A DNA stretch of 64,000 nt from Notolepis coatsorum (GCA_963971535.1 OZ020591.1:18338823-18402822), one strand, 5' to 3'; counted from the first letter of the stretch, positions 1 to 9,469 are shown. The notes: generated by a model not told the origin, from the sequence alone. Numbers and translations are program-made.

Positions 1-943
1 TCCTAGAACCCACCTCACCCCTGCCCACTTTGACAACCTAGGATGGCTTAGAGTAGACGACAGAGTACAGCAACTTGCAATGGGCCTGGTCTACAAGATA
101 CACTACACGACCAAGGTACCCATGTACATGACAAAATACTTCCCAAAGGTCAGTGAATACCACGATCACAACACCAGAGGGAGCTCCACAAATCATGTTA
201 AACCCAGATTCGGCTCAAACAAGGGACTAAACACGTTTCGCAATTATGCCACATCAATGTGGAACGCCCTACCCAAAGCTGTAAAGGAATGTGAATCACT
301 ACCCACTTTCAAAAACACTCTCAAAAAACACCTAAGGGAGACTGCAACCCGAAACTGGCCCCTGTAAATGTCCGAACACAACCCCCTCCAATGTACAGTA
401 AATTACCAAGTATGGTCTTGTCAATAATCCAATGTACAGTGTTGTTTGTACAGTTGTACAGTGTCCCCCACTCACCCCTCCTACCCAACCCCCCCCCCCC
501 CTACCCAACCCCCCCCCCCCCCCCCCCACTCCTAACGAACCCCCCCCCCCCCACACTCCTAACCAACCCCCCCCACCCCCCCCCCCCCACCCCCCCCACC
601 CAACCACCTCCAATGTACAGTCCCCACCTACCCAATCCAATGTACAGTTTCCACGCCTAATGTATATACTCTTTTCTTTCTGGACTCTTTTTGTATCACA
701 AACAGTACTGTAATTGCAAATCTGGTATGTCATAAATGTATAGATGGAGCAGTACTGTCTATCTGTATGTCATGTATGTCATATATGTTACGATGAATTG
801 AAAATGGGGGACCCTGATGTAAACAAGACGAAAGTCTTTCTCTGGTCTGCATCCCCTTAACAATTGTATGTATTGAGCTGTACTGTACTGTACCCATTCT
901 GCAATCTGTTAATAAAGTTTTCATTCATTCATTCATTCACTCA
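1..943 (+). mobile_element. LINE family A, 3' fragment (copy 1)
   Basis: This is the 3' end of a non-LTR retrotransposon of the jockey/CR1/L2 group that recurs about eleven times in the window. The first 367 bases encode the carboxy-terminal part of the reverse-transcriptase ORF, ending in NWPL followed by a stop. The 3' UTR holds several copies of CCAATGTACAGT separated by long, length-variable poly-C stretches (about 488-600), then the conserved end TTAATAAAGTTTTCATTC with a short ATTC repeat tail near 920-943. The copy is cut by the window edge on its 5' side. The exact clade is not decided from sequence alone. Confidence 0.85.
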
Positions 944-1142
944 CGGAAGCGTGGCGAATAATCATCGCCTACGGCCCCTCCGTTCACATTCACATGCATA
1001 CACATTCATACGAGGCAAGTAGGTTAAGTGTCTTGCCCAAGGACACAACGGCGATGGGATGGACATGGGCTTGAGCGGGATTCGAACCACCAACCCTTCG
1101 ATCATTGGACGACCCGCTCTACCCCTGAGCCAAAGCCGCCCC
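944..1142 (-). mobile_element. tRNA-derived SINE, minus orientation
   Basis: Read on the minus strand this begins with a tRNA-like head: an A-box-like TGGCTCAGGGGTAGAGCGG (about 1112-1130) and a B box GGTTCGAATCC (about 1079-1089). The body then contains TGTCCTTGGGCAAGACACTT, a sequence common in fish SINEs. It is a Pol III type retroposon and not a tRNA gene, because no complete cloverleaf with an acceptor stem is present. Confidence 0.7.
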
Positions 1143-1325
1143 ACATCGATGTGTCCTTGAGCAAGACACTTAACCCCTAATTGCTCCCGATGAGCAGGTT
1201 GGCACCTTGCATGGTTGCCTCCGCCGTCGGTGTGTGAATGTGTGAGTGAATGGGTAAAATGTGATTAACAATTTGTAAAGCGCTTTGGATAAAAGCGCTA
1301 TATAAAAAAGCAACCATTTACCTTT
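1143..1325 (+). mobile_element. SINE-like body, plus orientation
   Basis: It contains TGTCCTTGAGCAAGACACTT, the same body motif as the adjoining minus-strand SINE, and ends with AAAGCGCTTTGGATAAAAGC and AAGCGCTATATAAA, the usual end of a widespread fish retroposon. It lies head to head with the neighbouring SINE, so the two are separate insertions or halves of an inverted pair. Confidence 0.6.
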
Positions 1326-1353
1326 TTTTTTTAGATCAATGAATACTCCGGCT

Positions 1354-2670
1354 CAGGGAACTTTTTGGCTTACCAGCCAAGGTGGCTGGTAGATTTTAAA
1401 AAACGACCAGCCAGGCAGATTTTTTACCAGCCAAAAATGATAAATAGCTTTTTAGTATATCGCCATGTGTTATTATTACTATATAATACTCTCATATGCA
1501 ATTTTCAATTAATATCATAAACAACATATGGAATATTAGCATACTTTTGAGTGGACTGAAGGAATGAGTCAGCGTTAATAGTTTAAAATGCAGATAATTT
1601 ATTAAAACATATATATTTAGGGTAGGGCTGTCCTGAATACCATTTTACAGGCTTTGAATAGTCCTTGGTGTTTCCGAATGAGTATTCAAATACTCTCTCA
1701 AAAACACTATTAAAAACAATAAGATTAACATTTCATAATTAACAATCAATCAATCACAAATCATAAGTGTTGGCTACCATTCTGTTCTATCCAGTAGCCA
1801 CCTGAGACGTCATGTCAAATTGCGTGGCAACATGCATTCTGATCACCGTTGTATAGACAATTGTGTGTACATCCACACGGAGAAGGAACCGATCTTTTTT
1901 TGTTTACATTTTTTTAAAGTTTCTGTGTTTTAGACTTTGCTCTTTTATTTTGAAACCCCCCGACCGGAAGTATTATTGTTGTTATCGCTAGCTAGCAGAA
2001 CAGTCGTCCGGTTCTGTGCTTTTGAGCTAACGCTAGTTAAGCTAGCTAATATTTGTCTTCCTTTGACTTGTTGAAAATGTCTAGGATACAAATGTTGAGA
2101 TTGTTGGTGAACAAGCGACTAACTGCAGCTATGTTGCAGTGCACTGTCGAGTCTTGACTTTAGACACAAAGCGGACATTTACGCATATAACGTAGAACAT
2201 TTGCGCATATTGCTCCGGTCAAAAATAGTTAATAAAAGTTGAGACGTATGTAGTACCTACTTACTGGTCACAGGAGTCTTCAATAACGTTTGGATGGTAA
2301 TCAATTTTGTGAATACATTTGTTGAAACAACATATTTGTTGGCAGACGACTCCTTATAAACACTGCTATCTAACGTTAGCAAGCTAAGCGTGCATAGCTC
2401 CTCGACCTGTGTAACGTTAAGTAACTTGTGTTCCACTTCCACAATTTAAGTAAGTAAGCGGTGCACTCCTCTCATGCTACGAACGGACACACAGACACGT
2501 CACCTATAGAAGAGACTGCTGACACAGAAGCAATTTCTTTTAATGAAAATTCAGAAAGTTGGCTCCCAATTTTTGTACATGCCAGGGTGGCGAGTAGCCT
2601 CCATAATTTACCAGCCAAAGAGTAAATCTACATGCTATTGGCGCTTGGCGGGTGCTTATTTTGTTCCCTG
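1354..2670. mobile_element. hAT-type DNA transposon 1 (non-autonomous)
   Basis: The ends are CAGGGAAC and its inverted complement GTTCCCTG, and they are flanked by a perfect 8-bp target-site duplication CTCCGGCT at 1346-1353 and 2671-2678. Terminal CAGGG and an 8-bp duplication are hallmarks of hAT elements. Subterminal sequence is rich in TTACCAGCCA/TGGCTGGTA inverted copies. No transposase reading frame is seen. The interior carries a stretch that looks like the first exon of a host zinc-finger gene (2077-2157). Confidence 0.85.
2077..2157 (+). pseudogene. Zinc-finger-gene first-exon-like fragment inside hAT 1
   Basis: An ATG at 2077 opens 26 codons beginning MSRIQMLRLLVNKRLTAA and stopping at 2155-2157. 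Many teleost C2H2 zinc-finger proteins begin with a closely similar block (from memory: MSKVQMLR.LVKQRLTAAAEEIFGLFERT). The similarity ends after LTAA, where the usual EEIFGLFE is missing. The preceding 100 bases also look like a 5' UTR (GGAAGT Ets-type site near 1966-1974). I infer that the transposon picked up a promoter and first exon. No downstream zinc fingers are seen. Confidence 0.5.
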
Positions 2671-2693
2671 CTCCGGCTACATGTTTTTTTTTT

Positions 2694-2862
2694 TTCATTA
2701 TCTATGGAATTTGTGATTTTTTTCAATAAGTTCTATTAATGCTAGTGATGTTGACCGGTTTGATCTGAATCCATACTGGCTATCGGTAAGTAAATTATGT
2801 TTATCAATGAATTTATCTAATCTGTCGTTGAAGAGTTTTTTTTTAACCAGTGTTTAATAATG
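2694..2862 (-). mobile_element. LINE reverse-transcriptase fragment
   Basis: On the minus strand the sequence translates to a peptide with DKFIDKHNLLTDSQYGFRSN followed by RSTSLALIELI. The QYGFR and S/T-rich motif is typical of the region just before motif A in reverse transcriptases of LINEs. It is a short relic in intron 4 of trub1, directly beside the 24-bp minisatellite. This differs from LINE family A, which has FQSGFRTSHSTDT at the same place. Confidence 0.6.
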
Positions 2863-3208
2863 TATGTTTCTAAAAGTGTTTAATGATGTATGTTTCTATA
2901 TGTTTAATGATGTATGTTTCTATGTTTAATGATGTATGTTTCTATACGTTTAATAATCTATGTTTCTACCAGTGTTTAATGATGTATGTTTCTATATGTT
3001 TAATGATGTATGTTTCTATATGTTTAATGATGTATGTTTCTATATGTTTAATGATGTATGTTTCTATATGTTTAATGATGTATGTTTCTATATGTTTAAT
3101 AATGTATGTTTCTATATGTTTAATGATGTATGTTTCTATATGTTTAATGATGTATGTTTCTATATGTTTAATGATGTATGTTTCTGTGTGTTTAATGATG
3201 TATTTCTT
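2862..3208. repeat. 24-bp minisatellite in trub1 intron 4
   Basis: About 14 copies of a unit close to TGTTTAATGATGTATGTTTCTATA run head to tail, with degenerate copies at the left edge. The array ends at the splice donor of trub1 exon 4: the donor itself (GTAAG, read on the minus strand at 3210-3206) flows straight into a partial unit. Open frames across it are repeat artefacts. Confidence 0.9.
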
Positions 3209-3210
3209 AC

Positions 3211-3292
3211 CAAACGCTTCCTCGTGGGTCAGGGCTCCGGTGGCATCCAGGGTATCCGTTGCTTTCCCCAGTTCTCCCACAGCCAGGTATTT
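3211..3292 (-). CDS. trub1: trub1 exon 4
   Basis: An 82-bp exon between TTCTAG and GTAAG reading [19 protein letters not shown] and then ALTHEEAFG. The ATDTLDATG block is diagnostic for eukaryotic TruB proteins. The exon ends in phase 1; the next exon is not in the window. Confidence 0.93.
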
Positions 3293-6200
3293 CTAGAACA
3301 AAACAAATGTACACATGAATATGTCGTCACTCCTTTTCGAGCGTTTAGAAATCCTGGAGAGCTGTGTAGGCAGTAGGGTTAGGGTCTACAGTGGGGTTAG
3401 TTAGGGTCTACAGTAGGGTTAGTTAGGGTCTACAGTGGGGTTAGTTAGGGTCTACAGTGGGGTTAGTTAGGTTCTACAGTGGGGTTAGTTAGGGTCTACA
3501 GTGGGGTTAGTTAGGGTCTACAGTGGGGTTAGTTAGGGTCTACAGTGGGGTTAGTTAGGGTCTACAGTGGGACGTGTTTCTCTTGGTCTTTCTGAAAACA
3601 CCCCCACCACCATTTTGTTTGTAGATGGTATGAATTTCTGGAGGTATTGTGACGTTTAATCTTAGGTCCACCGCTGTTCACTAATCACTATGTTCAATCA
3701 ATATGTCTGGCTCATTTATACAGAGTGTCTTCATCATCCTCTAATATATCTGGCTAATTTATACTGAGAGTATTTATCCTCTAATGTCTGGCTCATTTAT
3801 ACTGAGTGACTCATGGTACCAAAGCACCTCAAAGGCGCTAAAAACAAAATTACAAACATCTCAAAACAAACTGGTCAGACTACTGCTTGACCTTACTCCT
3901 AGAACCCACCTCACCCCTGCCCACTTTGACAACCTAGGATGGCTTAGAGTAGACGACAGAGTACAGCAACTTGCAATGGGCCTGGTCTACAAGATACACT
4001 ACACGACCAAGGTACCCATGTACATGTCAAAATACTTCCCAAAGGTCAGTGAATACCACGATCACAACACCAGAGGGAGCTCCACAAATCATGTTAAACC
4101 CAGATTCGGCTCAAATAAGGGACTAAACACGTTTCGCAATTATGCCACATCAATGTGGAACGCCCTACCCAAAGCTGTAAAGGAATGTGGATCACTACCC
4201 ACTTTCAAAACCTCTCTCAAGGGACACCTACGGGAGACTGCAATTCAACACTGGCCCCTGTAAATATCCTAACCCAACCCCCTCCAATGTACAGTAATTT
4301 ACCTAGTATGGTTGTCAATAGTCCAATGTACAATTTTGTTTGTTTGTACAGTGTCTCCCCCCCCCCCTCCTCAATGTACAGTTTTGCTTGTTTATACAGT
4401 GTGCCCCCCCCCCCCCCCAACGTAAATTACCCAGTATGGTTGTCAATATCCCAACGTACCCAACCCCCCCCACCCAACCTCCTCCAATGTACAGTTTCTA
4501 CGTCAAATGTATATACTCCCTTTTCTTGACTCCTTCTGTATCACAAACAGTACTGTATTTGCAAATCTGGTATGTCATAAATGTATAGATGTAGCAGTAC
4601 TGACTATCTGTATGTCATGTATGTCATATATGTCCTGATGAATTGAAAATGGGGGACCCTGATGTAAACAAGACGAAAGTCTTTCTCTGGTCTGCATCCC
4701 CTTAACAATTGTGTGTATTGAGCTGTACTGTATTGTACCCATTCTGCAATCTGTTAATAAAGTTTTCAATCAATCAATCAATCAAACTTCATCATCCTCT
4801 AATATATCTGGCTCATTTATACTGAGTGACTTCATCCTCTAATATATGTCTGGCTCATTTATACTGAGAGCTTATATTTCCTCATATACATTTGTATGGC
4901 CATTTACCATTTACTTAAGAGTATTATTATAGAAATGGCAAGTTGCTCAGGAGTTCCTCTCAGATCCCCCGGGTGTCTCAGAGAACCTCTAGAAGCACAG
5001 TATCCTCTCAGCTAGATGTGACCGATGGGCCAATCAGAGTAACCCATTGTGTATTATGTCATATTTCAAAAAGCATTTTAAATTCTCACCTTTGAGCCGG
5101 CCAGCATGGTGCTGAGCATTTTCGTGCCGCTTCCAATACCAACAACTGAAAGAAACAGAGAGAAAAATACTCTATCATTATTATTATTGCGCGTCGTTGG
5201 AATTCGGTTTATTTTCTAACTGGATTCAGGTCTCAAGGTACCGAAATGTGACACAGATTGATCGAACATGAATAGATCAAAGTCAGAGATCAGCACTCAG
5301 GTAGTCAGAGCTCAGGTAGACAGAGCTCAGGTAGTCAGCGCTCAGGTAGTCAGAGCTCAGGTAGTCAGAGCTCAGGTGGTCAGAGCTCAGGTAGACAGAG
5401 CTCAGGTAGACAGAGCTCAGGTAGTCAGCGCTCAGGTAGACAGAGCTCAGGTAGTCAGAGCTCAGGTAGACAGAGCTCAGGTAGACAGAGCTCAGGTAGA
5501 CAGAGCTCAGGTAGACAGAGCTCAGGTAGACAGAGCTCAGGTGGTCAGAGCTCAGGTGGTCAGAGCTCAGGTAGACAGAGCTCAGGTAGACAGAGCTCAG
5601 GTAGACAGAGCTCAGGTAGACAGAGCTCAGGTAGACAGAGCTCAGGTAGTCAGAGCTCAGGTAGACAGAGCTCAGGTAGACAGAGCTCAGGTAGACAGAG
5701 CTCAGGTAGTCAGAGCTCAGGTGGTCAGAGCTCAGGTAGACAGAGCTCAGGTAGACAGAGCTCAGGTAGTCAGAGCTCAGGTAGACAGAGCTCAGGTAGA
5801 CAGAGCTCAGGTAGACAGAGCTCAGGTAGACAGAGCTCAGGTAGTCAGAGCTCAGGTAGACAGAGCTCAGGTAGACAGAGCTCAGGTAGTCAGAGCTCAG
5901 GTGGTCAGAGCTCAGGTAGTCAGAGCTCAGGTAGACAGAGCTCAGGTAGACAGAGCTCAGGTAGTCAGAGCTCAGGTAGACAGAGCTCAGGTAGACAGAG
6001 CTCAGGTAGTCAGCGCTCAGGTAGTCAGAGCTCAGGTAGACAGAGCTCAGGTAGACAGAGCTCAGGTAGACAGAGCTCAGGTAGTCAGAGCTCAGGTAGA
6101 CAGAGCTCAGGTAGACAGAGCTCAGGTAGACAGAGCTCAGGTAGACAGAGCTCAGGTAGACAGAGCTCAGGTAGTCAGCGCTCAGGTAGTCAGAGCTCAG

Positions 6201-6978
6201 GTAGACAGAGCTCAGGTAGACAGAGCTCAGGTAGTCAGAGCTCAGGTAGACAGAGCTCAGGTAGACAGAGCTCAGGTAGACAGAGCTCAGGTGGTCAGAG
6301 CTCAGGTAGACAGAGCTCAGGTAGACAGAGCTCAGGTAGTCAGAGCTCAGGTAGACAGAGCTCAGGTAGTCAGAGCTCAGGTAGACAGAGCTCAGGTAGT
6401 CAGAGCTCAGGTAGACAGAGCTCAGGTAGACAGAGCTCAGGTAGACAGAGCTCAGGTAGACAGAGCTCAGGTAGTCAGAGCTCAGGTGGTCAGAGCTCAG
6501 GTAGACAGAGCTCAGGTAGACAGAGCTCAGGTACAGTTAAAATCATTGTTACAAAACGAGTGGTACTTACAGAGCGAGCCGTCTATTTCCGCCATTGGTG
6601 TCACCGCGCATGCGCACCAGGCATTTGGCTGCCTGGTGCGCATGCGCGGTGACGCCAATGGCGGAAATGCACGGCTCGCTCTGTAAGTACACGCTTTGTA
6701 ACAATGATTTAAACTGTTTATTAGCAACTCCGAGCTTCCAGACCCCACTGTAAAGCTGTGTTAAACCCATTATTGTACACTGGGTATCTTTGAAATTCAT
6801 ATACGATATATTTTTGACCCACCCCCAGCCCCCCGATCACGCTTGGTAGTTCTTTTTTAAACTGGTCGCGGTACACCTGAGTGTGACTGTGGATTCACTC
6901 GGTGCATCACAGTCACGAAAGGGGCTATGTGTAACTCTGTGCAGATAGGTCTGTTTTTATTTTATGTCACTATACATG

Positions 6979-7050
<72 letters not shown>

Positions 7051-8437
7051 GACAGAACAAGACCTGTAGACGGGTGTCACGTGCCCAACATCAATTACTG
7101 TCCACCCCTCACCCAGTACACCAGCCCCCCCTCACCCAGTACACCAGCCCCCCCCTCACCCAGTACACCAGCCCCCCCCCTCACCCAGTACACCAGCCCC
7201 CCCTCGACCCAGTACACCAGCCCCCCTCACCCAGTACACCAGCCCCCCTCACCCAGTACACCAGCCCCCCCTCACCCAGTACACCAGCCCCCCCCTCACC
7301 CAGTACACCAGCCCCCCCCTCACCCAGTACACCAGCCCCCCCTCACCCAGTACACCAGCCCCCCCTCACCCAGTACACCAGCCCCCCCTCAACCCAGTAC
7401 ACCAGCCCCCCCTCACCCAGTACACCAGACCCCCCTCGACCCAGTACACCAGACCCCCTCACCCAGTACACCAGCCCCCCCCTCGACCCAGTACACCAGC
7501 CCCCCCTCACCCAGTACACCAGCCCCCCCCTCACCCAGTACACCAGCCCCCCCCTCACCCAGTACACCAGCCCCCCCCCTCACCCAGTACACAAGCCCCC
7601 CCTCGACCCAGTACACCAGCCCCCCCCCCTCACCCAGTACACAAGCCCCCCCTCACCCAGTACACCAGCCCCCCCCTCACCCAGTACACCAGCCCCCCCT
7701 CACCCAGTACACCAGCCCCCCCTCGACCCAGTACACCAGCCCCCCCTCACCCAGTACACCAGCCCCCCCTCAACCCAGTACACCAGCCCCCCCTCACCCA
7801 GTACACCAGCCCGCCCTCGACCCAGTACACCAGCCCCCTCACCCAGTACACCAGCCCCCCCTCACCCAGTACACCAGCCCCCCCTCACCCAGTACACCAG
7901 ACCCCCTCACCCAGTACACCAGCCCCCCCCTCACCCAGTACACCAGCCCCCCCCCCTCACCCAGTACACCAGCCCCCCCCCCTCACCCAGTACACAAGCC
8001 CCCCCTCACCCAGTACACAAGCCCCCCCCTCACCCAGTACACCAGCCCCCCCCCCTCACCCAGTACACCGGAGGCGGCGCTGTCCAGAGTTCCCCCGTGG
8101 CCCATTTTCAGCTCCTGCTTCTTTCTCTTCCGGGGGTTCGGGTTCTTCACACCAGCTTCTACAACAACAACAACACGCAGCGTTAATACAACAACAACAA
8201 CAACACCAACCAGCAGAACAACACCAACGGTCCGAGTCGCCGCCACACAGACGACATGAGGACGACGTCACGCAGAGACACGGTGACGGCAGTACCTTTC
8301 AGCAAGGCTTCTTTTAACGCGTTCAACACGTCCGCGGACGTCGGTCCTTGTTTTTTGTAAACCGCGAAGATTCCGTTGAGTGACTTGAGTGTCGACAGAG
8401 ACACGGTTTTAGGAACAAGAGCCGGTCCGCTCATCAT
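3211..8437 (-). CDS. trub1: trub1, tRNA pseudouridine synthase (5' four exons; 3' part off window)
   Basis: TruB-family enzymes convert a uridine of the tRNA T-loop (U55) to pseudouridine. Four exons, all with GT-AG borders and matching phases, are 8296-8437, 8060-8158, 5090-5145 and 3211-3292. Together they give [16 protein letters not shown]-like substrate-domain sequence (here [12 protein letters not shown]), the catalytic motif [15 protein letters not shown] with its aspartate, then [19 protein letters not shown] and [18 protein letters not shown]. This is collinear with vertebrate TRUB1 as I recall it. The start ATG at 8437 has an in-frame stop about 40 bases upstream and no earlier ATG between. 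The exons after 3211 (PUA-like end, rest of the catalytic domain) must lie left of the window. Introns are packed with minisatellites, a LINE and palindromes, but the exons look intact. Confidence 0.93.
3366..3572. repeat. 22-bp minisatellite in trub1 intron 3
   Basis: About nine head-to-tail copies of GGGTCTACAGTGGGGTTAGTTA. It includes TTAGGG-like stretches, but the period is 22 bp and not 6, so it is not a telomere relic. Confidence 0.85.
3573..5089. other. trub1 intron 3 remainder: short tandem repeat split by a LINE
   Basis: At 3690-3811 and 4778-4870 lie degenerate copies of a repeat around CTCTAATATATCTGGCTCAT and TTATACTGAG. The LINE at 3812-4777 sits inside this array, since the same units flank it on both sides. 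The rest of the intron (4871-5089) shows nothing recognisable. Confidence 0.6.
3812..4777 (+). mobile_element. LINE family A, 3' fragment (copy 2) in trub1 intron 3
   Basis: A 5'-truncated copy that starts in the coding part ([20 protein letters not shown]) and runs through the ORF stop at 4261-4263, the CCAATGTACAGT/poly-C 3' UTR and an ATCA-repeat tail ending near 4777. It is antisense to trub1. The coding part is open from 3812 to the stop and differs from copy 1 by few changes, so it is fairly young. Confidence 0.85.
5090..5145 (-). CDS. trub1: trub1 exon 3
   Basis: A 56-bp exon between a CTTTCAG acceptor (5146 onward) and a GTGAG donor (5089-5085). In phase with exon 2 it reads [19 protein letters not shown], the strongly conserved continuation of the TruB fold. 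Confidence 0.93.
5283..6534. repeat. 15-bp minisatellite in trub1 intron 2, about 83 copies
   Basis: The unit is GTAGACAGAGCTCAG with common variants GTAGTCA, GTGGTCA and CAGCGCTCAG. Because the period is a multiple of three, one frame stays open for about 470 codons, but this is an artefact of the repeat. Runs of the same variant order recur (for example around the CAGCGCTCAG variants near 6010 and 6175), pointing to block duplications. Confidence 0.95.
6535..6716. repeat. 182-bp near-perfect palindrome (foldback MITE)
   Basis: Two arms of about 88 bp are separated by the 6-base loop TTTGGC at 6624-6629. The arms differ at only a few positions plus small gaps. Each arm contains GCGCATGCGC, which matches the core of the NRF1 binding site. 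The right arm continues into a repeat that recurs near 29.85-30.16 kb, so the palindrome is part of a dispersed element. Confidence 0.85.
6630..6945 (+). repeat. Dispersed repeat R, copy 1
   Basis: It shares TTTATTAGCAACTCCGAGCT and following sequence, GGGTATCTTTGAAATTCA, and TCACGAAAGGGGCTA with a second copy at about 29890-30160. No coding capacity is seen. It is probably a non-autonomous element with the palindrome as its left end. Confidence 0.6.
6978..7049 (+). repeat. AAT microsatellite
   Basis: About 24 uninterrupted ATA/AAT units. Confidence 0.95.
7095..8070. repeat. Minisatellite built from the trub1 exon 2 splice donor
   Basis: Roughly 40 or more units of about 20-24 bp, each CTCACCCAGTACACC plus a variable AGCCCCCC run on the plus strand. 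Read in the gene's direction each unit is GGTGTACTGG|GTGAGG plus a G run, so it repeats the last ten bases of exon 2 and its 5' splice site. The terminal unit is the real exon border at 8060. G runs beside a donor are known to aid donor use. The proline-rich frames on the plus strand are artefacts. Confidence 0.9.
8060..8158 (-). CDS. trub1: trub1 exon 2 (catalytic motif)
   Basis: The acceptor is TTGTAG at 8164-8159 and the donor is G|GTGAGG at 8060/8059. It encodes [17 protein letters not shown] and then [15 protein letters not shown], the TruB catalytic loop. Its last bases (GGTGTACTGG) and the donor together form the terminal unit of the minisatellite that fills the next kilobase of intron 2. 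Confidence 0.93.
8296..8437 (-). CDS. trub1: trub1 exon 1 (coding part)
   Basis: Encodes [15 protein letters not shown] and onward to EALLK, ending in phase 1 with AAAG followed by the donor GTACTG at 8295-8290. The peptide [20 protein letters not shown] matches the start of the TruB domain. Intron 1 (8159-8295) is only 137 bp and rich in ACA repeats. Confidence 0.92.
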
Positions 8438-9469
8438 CAGACCTGCAGCCGCCGCCAGCGTGTTGTTGTTCTGAGTTTAATGGCGGATCGCAAACCGACG
8501 TGTTGTAAGATGCATACCGCCACCTGCTGTACCGGAGTGTAACATCCGTTTATTTGTTATTATTATTTAAAAAATAAATGTGTATATAAATATATATACA
8601 ATAATATACAGTAAGTAAGTAAGTAAGTAAGTATTTATAAAGCACCTTTCATACATGTCATGACATTATGTTCCTTCTGTAGTTGTTCTTCCCCACACGG
8701 GTAGAGACAGTGGAACTTGTATTATTAATCAACGTGAAATGTTTTGGCGTGGTGGTGGTTATCATTATCGAGTACAGCGAACGGTTTTCCGCCATCCTTC
8801 ATTCTCGGTCCACGTGGCTCATTGTGTTATACTATAATGTAAAACCGGGCACATAACATCTCCAAGGACATTGGAATTGGGTTAAAAAGGCCCCGTGATG
8901 AAGTTAATTTGATCATAAAAGCTGAATATTTGAGGCTTCTTTTCGTTGACTCTTTTCAGCAGATCTCCATCTCTTGGCCCAGAAGAGGTCGATTAATATG
9001 CAGTTATATGTGTGTGTAGTGTGTGTACATGTGTATATTAAAACCTGAAGAGAAATGCTCATTTTGCGCATTATGGCGACTAGTAGTGAGTATATCTGAC
9101 TGTCTGTCTGTCCCCTCTTCTCCCAACCAGCCACACAAGCGGCAGTGGGAGGAACTCCCCGTGGACCTGCAGTGTGTTGCTGCTGTCTACAGCCACAGCA
9201 GTGCAGCACACATCTAGACACAACATCAAAACCAGCCATGTCATGCCACCCACTGCACTGAGGGGGTAGTGCACTGTAAAAAAAAAAAAAAAAAAAAAAA
9301 CGTGTCTGCACTTTATTACCCTTGCTATTATTTAACTTATTTTTACTTTTATCTCTACGCCCCACTATCCGCTGGGTGCATACTATGACCATTATCATGT
9401 TTTGTAACAGATTACAGAAATTCAAGAAGCCTATTGGAACGTGAGGTTCTGATATGATTTGATTAATAT
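8438..9469. other. Intergenic stretch upstream of trub1, no gene seen
   Basis: It would hold the trub1 promoter and 5' UTR near 8440-8550, but no TATA box is evident. A TAAG-repeat tail with the end of an L2-like retroposon lies at 8611-8660 (minus orientation), and an A stretch lies at 9277-9300. Open frames of 60-170 codons here have no recognisable product. Confidence 0.6.
8611..8665 (-). mobile_element. L2-like retroposon 3' tail
   Basis: On the minus strand the sequence reads GTATGAAAGGTGCTTTATAA followed by a TACT repeat, the typical end of fish L2-like LINEs and their SINE partners. Confidence 0.55.

Noticed and set aside
391-713. Proline-rich small proteins in the LINE 3' UTR
   Set aside because: Poly-C tracts in a 3' UTR; the same artefact occurs in each LINE family A copy.
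1077-1130. tRNA gene
   Set aside because: A and B boxes are present, but the acceptor stem and cloverleaf are missing and SINE body follows; the same holds for 37628, 34570-34665 and 62160-62240.
2862-3208. CRISPR-like regular repeats
   Set aside because: No unique spacers; units adjoin directly. It is a eukaryotic minisatellite.
3366-3572. Interstitial telomere repeat (TTAGGG)
   Set aside because: The period is 22 bp and most of each unit is unrelated to TTAGGG.
5268-6686. 472-codon open frame of repeated QVDRAQV
   Set aside because: It is a 15-bp minisatellite in an intron of trub1 on the other strand; the period is a multiple of three, so the frame stays open by itself.
6964-8259. Proline-rich frames of 370-431 codons
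   Set aside because: They read the minisatellite made from the trub1 exon 2 donor on the opposite strand; several frames are open at once and none has non-repeat content.
8913-9425. 170-codon minus-strand frame
   Set aside because: Crosses a poly-A/T run, no known domain, no splice or promoter context.
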